Shown here piece by piece: positions 1 to 8,357 of a stretch of DNA of 64,000 bases (position 1 is its first letter; each line of letters begins with the position of its first letter). Origin of the DNA: an uncultured Marinifilum sp. (GTDB lineage Bacteria > Bacteroidota > Bacteroidia > Bacteroidales > Marinifilaceae); assembly GCF_963677195.1 (NCBI RefSeq), contig NZ_OY781918.1, positions 1,724,923 through 1,788,922 on the forward strand. Direction: 5' to 3'. A program made the position numbers and the translations under genes. Below the pieces are notes generated by a model that made no database searches, was not told where the DNA came from, and saw only the letters and a list, made by a program, of their open reading frames with translations.

Positions 1-567
1 ACGTAGGGGTTCCGACATTTGTTTGATATCTTTATTTAAAGCATCTAAGAGTGTTTTTCCTGTGGTACTGTAATCGCTAACTACAACAATTTTGGAATAA
101 TTAGGGTGAAATTTGTTAATTAGACTTAGGGTAGCACAAAAACTAAAATTTTCGAAAACACCACTGTATCCTTTAGGAGGATCTATAATCGAGTTTAATC
201 CTGAGAAAAGTACAGGAACAGGTCCGAAAATATCATTTCTATTATCTTTTAAAAAATTGTAGGCATTATTATCGGTCGAAATAATTACATCGAATTTAGT
301 ATTATGAAATTTTTTTTTATAATGATTCTTCAGGTCAGATAAGTGTGATTCTGAAAAGTATCTTTTTGTATCCATATATTCTATAAATACAGTGTAATCA
401 TTATTTGAAAGAAACTCATTTTTAATGCTGTTTACAAGCGAATCGGTCCAGCTTAAGCCATTATGATAGGAGACTAAAACAAGAATGTTTTTGTTTTTTG
501 CAGAATAAGCCGAAAGACCAGTAAATAACAGGAGAGATAAAAGAAAAATACATTGCTTAATTCTCAT
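1..567 (-). CDS. Periplasmic ABC-substrate-binding-like sensor domain protein, 3'-truncated by window edge
   Basis: The reading frame starts at an ATG at 565-567 on the minus strand and runs off the left edge, so only the first 189 codons are seen. Residues 1-22 form a signal peptide (MRIKQCIFLLSLLLFTGLSA). The mature part reads ILVLVSYHNGLSWTDSLV, then VFIEYMDTKR and FDVIISTDNNAYNF. This pattern is typical of the ABC-substrate-binding-like sensor domain that in Bacteroidota and Deltaproteobacteria is often fused to a histidine kinase or GGDEF output. It lies 33 bp downstream of the PBP4 gene on the same strand. Whether it continues into a kinase cannot be decided here. Confidence 0.7.
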   Translation of the reverse strand, partial: MRIKQCIFLLSLLLFTGLSAYSAKNKNILVLVSYHNGLSWTDSLVNSIKNEFLSNNDYTVFIEYMDTKRYFSESHLSDLKNHYKKKFHNTKFDVIISTDNNAYNFLKDNRNDIFGPVPVLFSGLNSIIDPPKGYSGVFENFSFCATLSLINKFHPNYSKIVVVSDYSTTGKTLLDALNKDIKQMSEPLR

Positions 568-600
568 AGATATTGGCTTTAAGTTTGGATTCCAAGTAAT

Positions 601-2022
601 TTAAGAATTATAAATGTTAATTAAAAGGTTTACAACTTTATTCTTTAATTCTGATGAGGAACATTTGTAGTTGTTAATTATCAGGCTAATTGAGTATGTT
701 TTTCCTGAAGAACTTTTCAAATATCCACAGTAACTTCTTACTCCGGTCATAGAGCCCGTTTTGGCTTTCCAATTAAGTTCTATTGAAGTATTTTTACCAA
801 ATGATTTTAAGGTGCCCGACTTGCCTGCTATAGGTAGCGATTCGATAAATATTTTTTTATTAGAGCTATTGTACATATAAGCCATAAGCTGATTAAAGAA
901 ACTTGCCGAAACAGAATTAAAATGTGATAATCCACTTCCGTCGTACAAACTAATATATTTTGTAGCAGTATTTTTTTTATCCCAATATTCTTTAATTGCT
1001 TTTATTCCCGATTTCCAACTGGCTATTCCATTTTGTTTGTGTCCAATTTCAAACAAAATATGATCGGCAAAAAGATTAATGCTTTTTTGATTGGTTTGGA
1101 ATATAATGTCTTTTAGGGGAGGAGATAAAATAGTGAAGATTTCACGCGTTTTTTCAGTTTTAATTAAGGAATTTTTTACTGATATGTTATTGGCCTTTAA
1201 TTCTTGTTGTAAATCGTATAATAAACTTATTTCGGGCGAATGAAGAGCTCCTTTTACAATAAAGTTTTTTCTGTTTTGGGGTATGCTTCCTTCAATTCTT
1301 CGTTTCGGGCTGGTATTTCCTCCAAAAATATATGCTAAATCGCGATTAACAGTAGAGCTAAGAACTTTATTCTCGAAACTTAAACCTGTTTTAAAAGGAA
1401 CAATATTTTTTATTTTAGTTAGTGTACCTGCTTTTCCCGATTCAAAAAATAAACTGTACATATTATCGCAATAGGTAAGTGAGTGCGGAACTGTACCATA
1501 ATAATTTCCTATGTCTTCCCAAATCCATGTTGCAGGAATGCTAGTTGCAAAGTAATCGGTGTTGATAATAATTTTACCCTGAATAGTTCTAATATTAAGG
1601 GCTTTTAGTTTTTCTATAATTTGTTTGCTTATATCTTTTTGCTCGGGAAAGTATTTCGAGTTTAATGTAGGATCTCCGTAAGCCTTAATAATTAAATTTC
1701 CTTTTAATAGTCCATTTTCAATTTTACCATCACTTAAAAAAGCTGTTTTAAATTGATAATCAGAACCTAATATTTCCAATGCACTAGCTGTAGTAATTAG
1801 TTTTTGACTGGAAGCCGGACTTAAAACCATATCCGAATTTAATTCAGATATGATTTTATTGTTTTCAGTATCGGAAATTACCAAACTAATTCCTGCTGCT
1901 TTAAAGCAAGAGTCGGAGGTAAACTGTTCAACAGCTTTTTTAATTCTATTGGGAGCTAACTTTTGCGACGAACAGGATGTGTTAAGGCTAAGTAAAACTA
2001 ATATTAGAAATAATCTATTCAT
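601..2022 (-). CDS. dacB: D-alanyl-D-alanine carboxypeptidase/endopeptidase, PBP4 family
   Basis: Peptidoglycan hydrolase of the peptidase S13 (PBP4) family, expected to trim D-Ala-D-Ala or cleave cross-links in the periplasm. The 473 residues begin with a hydrophobic export signal and a lipobox-like Cys17, which is weak because residue -3 is Asn. The three penicilloyl-serine-transferase motifs are present: SSQK at 71-74 with catalytic Ser71, a Ser-x-Asn in KSINLFAD near residue 315, and KTG in AKTGSMTGVRSYCGY near residue 425. The family-typical DGSGLS is also seen. Length is normal for PBP4. Its 5' end overlaps the 3' end of xseB by 8 bp, so the two are probably co-transcribed. Confidence 0.9.
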   Translation of the reverse strand: MNRLFLILVLLSLNTSCSSQKLAPNRIKKAVEQFTSDSCFKAAGISLVISDTENNKIISELNSDMVLSPASSQKLITTASALEILGSDYQFKTAFLSDGKIENGLLKGNLIIKAYGDPTLNSKYFPEQKDISKQIIEKLKALNIRTIQGKIIINTDYFATSIPATWIWEDIGNYYGTVPHSLTYCDNMYSLFFESGKAGTLTKIKNIVPFKTGLSFENKVLSSTVNRDLAYIFGGNTSPKRRIEGSIPQNRKNFIVKGALHSPEISLLYDLQQELKANNISVKNSLIKTEKTREIFTILSPPLKDIIFQTNQKSINLFADHILFEIGHKQNGIASWKSGIKAIKEYWDKKNTATKYISLYDGSGLSHFNSVSASFFNQLMAYMYNSSNKKIFIESLPIAGKSGTLKSFGKNTSIELNWKAKTGSMTGVRSYCGYLKSSSGKTYSISLIINNYKCSSSELKNKVVNLLINIYNS

Positions 2023-2215
2023 CCATTTCGTTTAAAATTTTTTCAACTTCTTTTTCTGTATTGTTCAGTTTGTTTTTGCAAATTACCAATAGCTCCGAAA
2101 CACGTTTTACTTTGTCCGATAAATCATCCACATCAAGTTCCTCATTTTCAATTAAGGCAATTGTTTCTTCTATTTCGCCAATAGCCTCTTTATAACTGAT
2201 TTTCTTTTTAGCCAT
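2015..2215 (-). CDS. xseB: Exodeoxyribonuclease VII small subunit
   Basis: This 66-residue acidic, helical protein matches the small subunit of exonuclease VII. That enzyme degrades single-stranded DNA in the cytoplasm with one large and several small subunits. SYKEAIGEIEETIALIENEELDVDDL is the family's two-helix hairpin (given here only as its opening pattern: YKEAIGEIEETI, then ELDVDDL). It follows xseA by 6 bp and overlaps the PBP4 gene by 8 bp. The xseA-xseB order is the common one. Confidence 0.92.
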   Translation of the reverse strand: MAKKKISYKEAIGEIEETIALIENEELDVDDLSDKVKRVSELLVICKNKLNNTEKEVEKILNEMDE

Positions 2216-2221
2216 CTGTAT

Positions 2222-3607
2222 TTATTTTTTAGAATTTATCTTTTCAATTTTACTCTCAACCGATCCATCTTTAAATCTGGTTTCAATTATATCATTTTCG
2301 GATAATGATTTAATGTCTTTTATAATATTGCCATTTTTTAAACTTAGAGTATAGCCTTTTTGCAATATATTTTCAGGGTTTAAATATTTTATTGATTGTT
2401 CGAACAGGGAAATTTTATGATGCTGATTTTGCATTAATCGCCCCACACGAATACTAATTTTACTTTGTAAATTTTGTACTTTTTGTTGTTCCAAATTAAA
2501 ATGCTGTTCTGTGGTAAAGTCTATTCTATTTTTATAATTATTTAGCGAATACATTTTGCTTCTGCATAGTTGTTTTGTTGAGCTTACAAGTTTTTCATTT
2601 GCCAGAAGCAATTGGTCCGATTTACCTTCCAGAATTCGCTTAACCATAGGTGAAAATTGCCTGCTTAAATATTGTAAATTTTCCGAAGAGCTTACTAATA
2701 TCTCATTAATCGAAGACAAAAATTCGTTTTGTAAATTCTCATGATAAGTTTGTCTTTCATCAAAGCAATCGATTAAGAATTCTGCTGCTGCAGTAGGTGT
2801 TTTTACTCTTACGTTGGCAACAATATCAACAATTGTTTCGTCTCGTTCGTGGCCAATTCCCGAAATTACAGGCAAAGGAAACTGAGCAATATTATAGGCT
2901 AGCCAATAGTTGTCGAAACAATTTAAATCGGCCTGAGAGCCTCCACCTCTAATTATTACAACAAGATTAAAAATATCATCATATTCGTTAATTCTATCTA
3001 AAGCCGAAATGATTGATTCTTCGGCTTTTTCTCCTTGCATTATAGCCGGAAATAGTTTATGATGAAATTTGTAAGCAGCAGAATTGTTTTCCAGTTGGTT
3101 TACAAAATCCTCGAATCCAGCAGCTGTTGGGGAGGATATTATGGCTATATTTTTTGGGATTTCCGGAAATCTAATTTCTTTATTCATTTCCAGAACTCCT
3201 TCCTGTTTTAGTCGAGTTAAAATTTCTTTCCTTTTGCGCGCAATATCGCCCAATGTATAAGTGGGATCAATATCTTTAATATTTAAAGAGTAAGAATAAA
3301 CTTCCTGAAATTCGACACTTACGTTGACCAAAATTTTTATTCCAGCAGTAAATTTTTGGCCGGTACTGGTCTCAAAATATGGCTTTAGCATACGAAAAGT
3401 ATAAGACCATATTGTTGCTCTGGCTTTAGCAATTATTTGATCGGTATCTTTATCTTTTTCAATTAACTCCAGGTAGCAATGACCATTGGGCTTGTATCGT
3501 AACTCGCTAATTTCGGCTACTACCCATACATTTGAATCAAAAGCATTTTTTAAAATGTTTTTGATTCCTGTATTTAAACTGAAGAGACTAATTCCTTGTG
3601 TACTCAT
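2222..3607 (-). CDS. xseA: Exodeoxyribonuclease VII large subunit
   Basis: Catalytic subunit of exonuclease VII, which works in mismatch repair and DNA turnover. Of 461 residues, about 10-105 are the N-terminal OB-fold (VWVVAEISELRYKPNGHCYLEL). About 130-440 are the catalytic region, with IAIISSPTAAGFEDF, VVIIRGGGSQADLNCFD and PVISGIGHERDETIVD, all strongly conserved in XseA. The C-terminal GYTLSLKNGNIIKDIKSL is the usual tail. Length is normal. It is the first gene of the xseA-xseB-dacB run. Confidence 0.95.
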   Translation of the reverse strand: MSTQGISLFSLNTGIKNILKNAFDSNVWVVAEISELRYKPNGHCYLELIEKDKDTDQIIAKARATIWSYTFRMLKPYFETSTGQKFTAGIKILVNVSVEFQEVYSYSLNIKDIDPTYTLGDIARKRKEILTRLKQEGVLEMNKEIRFPEIPKNIAIISSPTAAGFEDFVNQLENNSAAYKFHHKLFPAIMQGEKAEESIISALDRINEYDDIFNLVVIIRGGGSQADLNCFDNYWLAYNIAQFPLPVISGIGHERDETIVDIVANVRVKTPTAAAEFLIDCFDERQTYHENLQNEFLSSINEILVSSSENLQYLSRQFSPMVKRILEGKSDQLLLANEKLVSSTKQLCRSKMYSLNNYKNRIDFTTEQHFNLEQQKVQNLQSKISIRVGRLMQNQHHKISLFEQSIKYLNPENILQKGYTLSLKNGNIIKDIKSLSENDIIETRFKDGSVESKIEKINSKK

Positions 3608-3631
3608 TTACTAAAATCTGAAGTTATACTT

Positions 3632-4441
3632 TTAACGTCCCATTTTTGTTCGTAAAAATGAATCAGGATCATTTACAAATTTTTCTGGGTCCTGACTCAT
3701 TAGCTTATCTTTTTGAGCCTCCATATTCTCCAATTTATCTTGCTGATATTTATCCAGTTCATCTTGATTGCTTGCAATTCCGTTATTATATTTTATTGTA
3801 AAAAGTAATTCTCCTTTCTTAGAAAAATGTTTCCACTCGCCTTCTTTTTTATTGTTTACATATTTTCCTCCGTATTCAATAATACCATTAAGATAATGGA
3901 TCTGAAAATTGCCATGTAAAATCCCTTTCGAATAAGTTGCTTCTATATAAGGTTCCCCATTTTTAAAATAGCGAATCCAGAAACCTTCTTTTTTATTGTT
4001 TTTGTAATTAATTAGTTCCGAAACAGTACCATCCTTAAATCTATAAATACATTCCCCATTTTTAAGTCCAAGCTGGTAATTTTCAGTCATTCTCATATTT
4101 CCTTTGGTATCGAAATAGTTCCAGGTACTATCTTTTTTCGAATCGATAAAATTTCCCTTAGCCTTTAAAATTGCCGATTCATTATAAAGAGATGCTTTTG
4201 CTTTTTTACCTTTATTGGAGAATAAAAGGATTGCTTTTAAAGTGCCATTTTTGTGAAAACGCTTCATCTCACCAATGGGATAATTATCTTTAAAAGTTCC
4301 ACGGTACATGATTCTACCTTTAGGATCTTGTTTCTCCCAAAGTCCTTGTTTCTTTCCATTTACATCAACTTTATTGATATTTTGAGCATTAGAAAGTGTA
4401 GGCAGAATAAGAAGTATGAAAAGGATTATCTTTTGTGTCAT
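3632..4441 (-). CDS. Secreted MORN-repeat (YwqK-like) protein
   Basis: An exported protein built from MORN_2-type repeats: GLWEKQDPKGRIMYRGTFKD, GEMKRFHKNG, GECIYRFKDGTVSELINYKNN, EGFWIRYFKNGEPY, GNFQIHYLNG and EGEWKHFSKKGELLF. These are the repeats of the YwqK family, whose naming as antitoxins rests on weak evidence. An upstream in-frame ATG at 4558 exists, but the ATG at 4441 is preferred because it gives a clean signal peptide (MTQKIILFILLILPTLSNA, cut before QN). The mature protein is about 250 residues with a charged helical tail. It is 24 bp upstream of xseA on the same strand. Molecular role unknown. Confidence 0.75.
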   Translation of the reverse strand: MTQKIILFILLILPTLSNAQNINKVDVNGKKQGLWEKQDPKGRIMYRGTFKDNYPIGEMKRFHKNGTLKAILLFSNKGKKAKASLYNESAILKAKGNFIDSKKDSTWNYFDTKGNMRMTENYQLGLKNGECIYRFKDGTVSELINYKNNKKEGFWIRYFKNGEPYIEATYSKGILHGNFQIHYLNGIIEYGGKYVNNKKEGEWKHFSKKGELLFTIKYNNGIASNQDELDKYQQDKLENMEAQKDKLMSQDPEKFVNDPDSFLRTKMGR

Positions 4442-4921
4442 TTTTAGATTTTTTATTATTGAGAGTACTCCTGCTACAACAACCAATGAAAATTTAGATG
4501 TAAAGTAAATTCCATATCTACGGAGTTTGAGAACAAGTGTTACCCATTTTTTTATCAATAATTAAGAAGGTTATTTGTTGACCTTTATTGAGTGTATACA
4601 AAACTAATAAAAGAATGCAGGCCGAAAAAAAAACAAGGAATTTTTCCCATAAAAATCAAGGCTTATGTGTCTTCTAAAAATAAAATATGTTGTAGATCAT
4701 TACTCATATTTTTTTGATCGTACTGATATTTCGTATTTTATGAATTGAAAATTGTAAGGGGAGAGTAATTATGTTTTAAATATGATTACATGATGATATG
4801 TTTTTGGTGAGAAACGGCCTTATTTTTTTTAGATAGTATATTTTATATTGGCAATAAACTGTTTGATTTGTTGTGGATTAAGGGTGAAAAATATAAAAAG
4901 CATAACTAACAAATTTGTACT
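4442..4921. other. Intergenic region between divergent genes
   Basis: A 480-bp AT-rich gap between the minus-strand MORN gene and the plus-strand 227-residue gene. Both promoters should lie here, but I could not pick a convincing TTG/TAnnTTTG pair. No RNA gene, repeat or coding remnant was recognised. Confidence 0.4.
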
Positions 4922-5605
4922 ATGGAAACAATGGATTTTCCTTTTAATTTTGATGAAATGCCCATTGCGGCAAAATTTATTTTCGATAGCTTTTCAAGAG
5001 ACATAGACGATTTTGCACAAATTTATCCTGTGTTCGATAATGCTTTTAAGAGTAGATTTAAAGAGCAAATTAAAAATGCAAAAGATACTGTTTGTTGCGG
5101 GCCCGAAGGAGTTAATATTAAGAATATTAGAATTGGAATTGCTGGCCGAATGGAGAGTTTAAATACCCTAATTCTTGAAGTGCAAGATTATTTTCCAGTA
5201 TCAAGAATAAAAGAATTCGATTTTATTTTAGAAATTGTTGAGAAGAAAAACCTATGTTCAGTTTTATCTTTGGTTCCTAATTTATTAGAAGAACTCGAGT
5301 TAAATATTCCACAGAAAAACCAGGATATAGCTAGATCAATTATCGATGGTATTCATTCTATTTATCAGGTTCTTAAGTTGGACAGAATAGAATTGAATCG
5401 TTCGCTAAATTCGAGAGGAATGATGAACGAAGAGGTTTTTAGGTGTTTAAATCACCTGTGGGCAACCATGCAGGATGTGTTGGAAATAGGTCAGAGTTTA
5501 TATAGAAAAACTGATCCTCCTAAATGTGTAGATTATGAACTAAATTATATTAAACTAAAAGTGAAAATGTTCTGGATGCATTCAACAGCTCATACAGTAG
5601 CTTGA
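4922..5605 (+). CDS. Hypothetical protein, 227 residues
   Basis: Not recognised. A soluble, mostly helical protein without signal peptide or membrane segment. A GMMNEEVFRCLNHLWATMQDV stretch is amphipathic, and a Cys-Cys-Gly-Pro loop occurs near residue 58. The C-terminal third reads like a small helical bundle (LNYIKLKVKMFWMHST). It stands alone on the plus strand after a 480-bp gap and is closed by a strong terminator 26 bp after the stop, so it is a single-gene unit. It lies just outside the proposed left edge of the genomic island and is therefore probably a host gene. Confidence 0.6.
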   Translation: METMDFPFNFDEMPIAAKFIFDSFSRDIDDFAQIYPVFDNAFKSRFKEQIKNAKDTVCCGPEGVNIKNIRIGIAGRMESLNTLILEVQDYFPVSRIKEFDFILEIVEKKNLCSVLSLVPNLLEELELNIPQKNQDIARSIIDGIHSIYQVLKLDRIELNRSLNSRGMMNEEVFRCLNHLWATMQDVLEIGQSLYRKTDPPKCVDYELNYIKLKVKMFWMHSTAHTVA

Positions 5606-5630
5606 ATTTCCTGATTTACAAATACTAATA

Positions 5631-5664
5631 AAAATGGCGACCGAAATTCGATCGCCATTTTCTA
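5631..5664 (+). terminator. Rho-independent terminator after the 227-residue gene
   Basis: AAAATGGCGA at 5631-5640 pairs perfectly with TCGCCATTTT at 5652-5661. The loop contains the self-complementary CGAAATTCG. The stem sits 26 bp past the stop codon. A closely related hairpin with compensated base pairs occurs at 25302-25356. Confidence 0.8.
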
Positions 5665-5737
5665 TATACCTAAAGTCAGATTATTTAACTTCTTCAAAAC
5701 TAACCAATACTAATTATCAGTGTTTTACGATTTTCTC

Positions 5738-5756
5738 GTACAAATTTGGTACAAAT
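5738..5756 (+). other. Candidate left attachment site (attL)
   Basis: GTAC-AAATTTG-GTACAAAT. It matches 33337-33355 (GTAC-TAGTATG-GTACAAAT) at 16 of 19 positions in the same orientation. The three differences lie in the 7-base spacer between the GTAC blocks. It lies between the terminator of the 227-residue gene and the first island gene. Confidence 0.45.
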
Positions 5757-5944
5757 GAATGCCTTTTATTTCCATTACATTGTCATCACTATACAAATGT
5801 ATAAAAAATCATTCTATTCTTCAATTTTGAAGGTAGGGGTAGAGCAAGCAATGGGAGAGTGTTTATACAGTATTAAAAAGTTCATTCAAAGAGGAGGGAT
5901 TTATGATTGGAAATCAGAAATGCGATAAAAAATAAGTGTTGCAT

Positions 5945-6409
5945 CTAGTTGTGTTCATTTTGCAAGAATTTTAACACAGCGTCCCAATCAGGAAACTCTT
6001 CAAATCCAAAATTGATGAGTTTTCCTTCAAACTGATCTTGTCCCTTTGCTTCAGTATAATCATCAATCAAATAATCTCCTTTAAGCAATGCTTTATTGGG
6101 TGAAAGAATTAGTTTGTTTACGGCTTCATATCCCAAATGATTTTCAACCCAAATTCTTTTTTCCATATAGGATAATGGATTCTTTTCCGATGGAGCGCTT
6201 AAAACATACACATCAGTATTGGGAAGTTTATTGAGTTTGTGGAAAGCTTCAATTGCACCCTGAATTGGTTTAAGGGTTCGAAAAAAATCAATCTGGGCCT
6301 GTGGATACTTCATTTCCGGACATTTTTGAATTTGCTCATTGTAAGCTCCCATAAAGTCACAAAGGACATCATCCATATCGATATAGATTATTGTATTCAT
6401 ATTTGACAA
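5945..6409 (-). CDS. 5'(3')-deoxyribonucleotidase-like HAD phosphatase
   Basis: A 154-residue HAD-superfamily protein of the NT5C (5' nucleotidase, deoxy) family, expected to dephosphorylate nucleoside monophosphates. Motif I is DMDDVLCDF near residues 11-19 (nucleophile plus acid/base Asp). Motif II is VYVLSAPS near residue 70, and the Lys/Asp motifs follow in LLKGDYLIDDYTEA. Length fits the short bacterial form. A second in-frame ATG three codons in is possible. It lies 18 bp downstream of hipA on the same strand, so it may be expressed with the hipBA pair. Confidence 0.82.
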   Translation of the reverse strand: MSNMNTIIYIDMDDVLCDFMGAYNEQIQKCPEMKYPQAQIDFFRTLKPIQGAIEAFHKLNKLPNTDVYVLSAPSEKNPLSYMEKRIWVENHLGYEAVNKLILSPNKALLKGDYLIDDYTEAKGQDQFEGKLINFGFEEFPDWDAVLKFLQNEHN

Positions 6410-6427
6410 TCCGTTATTAGTTTTTTA

Positions 6428-7693
6428 TTATTTGGCCAGACGAAATGCATTTGCCATTGCTTCTTGTTCGTTTCTTGGAATATTAAATGAATTAGAAACA
6501 TCTCTCCAGGAGTTCACAGCATTTTTAACTTCTTTAATAATTTGGTCAGCTCTGTTGTTTTTTATTCGAAAGTATACTGCTACTTCTTTTGCTAAATCAA
6601 GACTGAGAGAATTATCATATTCGGAAATATTTAAAGATAGCCCAAAAGCATTTGCAACAGGATTGATGTCATAGGCAGGAGATAAACGCCAGCCTTTATT
6701 GGTAAGAATAAAGCCATGATTTCTTAGGTGATCATCCGTATTTGAAACACAAATGTTGAACACTATTCTACGCCAAAGTTCTTCTAAATCATTTTTAATG
6801 TCTGCTCCATTATTCGACATAAATTCTACCAGTTCAAGATAACTTACACCATTATCATGATTGTTTCCATCCGTATAACCTAAAAGTGTCATTGCAGAAG
6901 CAAAATGTAAACGTTCTCCATTATCAGTTCTATCGAATCGTTTTGATAGAAAAGTATGATGATTGTTTGAGAATTTTTTAGCCATACCTTCAGCTATATT
7001 TAGCCCAGCTTTTTGAGCAAGTATGTTTGTAATCATTTCCCAGGCACCAATATTATAAGAGTCGTTTTTACTTGGAAATTTGGCAATCCAGGGGTGTTTA
7101 TTGTTGTCGAGTATACCGGCTTTGGGTCTTGCACCTCCTAAAGATGATCCGGGAGCTACTAGCATGTTTAACCATTTTATATATTCAGGATCATCAACAA
7201 TATTATCTTCTTCGAGTCGTAAGCTGATTTTTTCTAATTCTTGAATGGAAGTCCAGGGTGGAGTAGCTAGTTCGCTATTGGCATTAAGAAATTCACCTTT
7301 TATAGATTCTTTGAACCTAATTGCACCCATTCTGTGTTTGTCGTATACGCCTAGTAGATAATCCGTTTCGAAAAGTTTATTAGCAGGTCTATTCTCAATT
7401 CTAGCCAGAGCAGCTTCTCTTCTGTGCATTAATATTCTACCCCATCTATCAGGTGAGGAATCCAGGAATATTCCAAAATTCGATTTGTTATCATCCTGAA
7501 GATATTGAGGCCCAGAATATAATTGTAAATCAGGATCTAAACTTTGAGCATGAGGAGATTGAAGCCAGATTGTATCATATTCAAAGTGAAAAACTTCTTT
7601 TCCCCTCAATCGTTCAGAAGTAAGAATTCCCATTAGTAAAGGTTCATTCAACTTAACCCAGTTAGCATATACATATATCTGTCTTTTACTCAT
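6428..7693 (-). CDS. hipA: HipA-family Ser/Thr kinase toxin
   Basis: Toxin kinase of a type II HipBA system. In Escherichia coli HipA phosphorylates glutamyl-tRNA synthetase and induces dormancy; the target here is unknown. The 421 residues show the nucleotide-binding loop SSLGGARPK (183-191), the Lys in IAKFPS near 205, the catalytic NTDDHLRNHGF (318-328) and the metal-binding YDINP (341-345). The N-terminal HipA_N/couple_hipA part (FGIFLDSSPDRWGR) is present, so it is full length in one chain. It starts one base after the hipB stop. A catalytically complete toxin is predicted. Confidence 0.9.
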   Translation of the reverse strand: MSKRQIYVYANWVKLNEPLLMGILTSERLRGKEVFHFEYDTIWLQSPHAQSLDPDLQLYSGPQYLQDDNKSNFGIFLDSSPDRWGRILMHRREAALARIENRPANKLFETDYLLGVYDKHRMGAIRFKESIKGEFLNANSELATPPWTSIQELEKISLRLEEDNIVDDPEYIKWLNMLVAPGSSLGGARPKAGILDNNKHPWIAKFPSKNDSYNIGAWEMITNILAQKAGLNIAEGMAKKFSNNHHTFLSKRFDRTDNGERLHFASAMTLLGYTDGNNHDNGVSYLELVEFMSNNGADIKNDLEELWRRIVFNICVSNTDDHLRNHGFILTNKGWRLSPAYDINPVANAFGLSLNISEYDNSLSLDLAKEVAVYFRIKNNRADQIIKEVKNAVNSWRDVSNSFNIPRNEQEAMANAFRLAK

Positions 7694-7694
7694 T

Positions 7695-7994
7695 TTATTT
7701 CTTTTTTGTTGAAATGGAAATATCCTGAAGTTTTCTTCCTAATTTATCATCTTTAGCAACATTCGAAAGATCTTGTTCAAGGCCTAAAACAGCAAGAACC
7801 TGTAGGTATGCACCCATGCTGGTATTCGCACTTCCTTTTTCTATTTCGATTAAAGTAGGACGACTTATATTTGCTCTTTCTGCTACTTGTTCTGCACTTA
7901 ACTTTCGTCTTAAGCGAGCAAGTTTAATGTTCTCTCCTAAATCAGATATAATTCTTCTGGATTTTGGTAATAATACAATAGTCTTTCTTCCCAT
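7695..7994 (-). CDS. hipB: HipB-like antitoxin, Xre-type HTH regulator
   Basis: A 99-residue DNA-binding protein with a classical HTH_3 fold: LGENIKLARLRRKLSAEQVAERANISRP, followed by LIEIEKGSANTSMGAYLQVLAVLG. HipB proteins neutralise HipA and repress their own promoter. The C-terminal tail is basic (STKKK). It immediately precedes hipA. A perfect 8-bp inverted repeat over the likely -7 box just upstream is a good autoregulatory operator. Confidence 0.88.
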   Translation of the reverse strand: MGRKTIVLLPKSRRIISDLGENIKLARLRRKLSAEQVAERANISRPTLIEIEKGSANTSMGAYLQVLAVLGLEQDLSNVAKDDKLGRKLQDISISTKKK

Positions 7995-8006
7995 AATGTC
8001 AATTAC

Positions 8007-8036
8007 TTTTTACAAATATAGTTAAAAATGTAAAAA
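8007..8036. promoter_or_regulatory. Likely hipBA operator and -7 promoter box
   Basis: TTTTTACA at 8007-8014 and TGTAAAAA at 8029-8036 form a perfect inverted repeat, 13-42 bp upstream of the hipB start. On the minus strand, 8013-8020 reads TATATTTG, a Bacteroidota -7 box, so repressor binding here would cover the promoter. No clear -33 TTG was seen. Confidence 0.5.
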
Positions 8037-8304
8037 CTATTTAATTAACAAGTTAAGACTTAATTTTTGAGTTCTACTTTGGGAGGAATAAAGTACCAAA
8101 ATTATTGAATGCAGATTCTTCACGTGAATCGTAAATGTATACTTTATTAGTATTTCTTGTAGTATCAGATTTAAGATTACATTTGATACAGTAACCGATA
8201 CAGCAAGTGATACACTTTATATAACATTATAAACAGATAAACAAAAAGGGTAAAAAATATTTATTGAAATCTGGATTTTCTCAAATATAAATGCAATATT
8301 TGCA

Positions 8305-8343
8305 TTATCGTAACGGTGGTTACGGTAATGTGAGTTACGATAA
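8305..8343. promoter_or_regulatory. Palindromic operator in front of the DUF234 ATPase gene
   Basis: TTATCGTAAC (8305-8314) and GTTACGATAA (8334-8343) are perfect 10-bp inverted repeats. Nested inside is CGTAAC-ggtg-GTTACG (8309-8324). The right arm ends at the ribosome binding site AAAGGAGG (8343-8350), so a bound protein, or a leader hairpin, could block both transcription and translation. Upstream, GATACA occurs three times at exact 12-bp intervals (8185, 8197, 8209). Confidence 0.6.
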
Positions 8344-8357
8344 AAGGAGGGCTTATC

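Noticed and set aside
4442..4558. Longer N-terminus of the MORN protein from the ATG at 4558.
   Set aside because: The 39 extra residues would bury the clear signal peptide that starts at 4441.
5746..5928. A 60-codon plus-strand frame beginning inside the candidate attL.
   Set aside because: No recognisable motif, no clear ribosome site, and its start overlaps the repeat; most likely chance.
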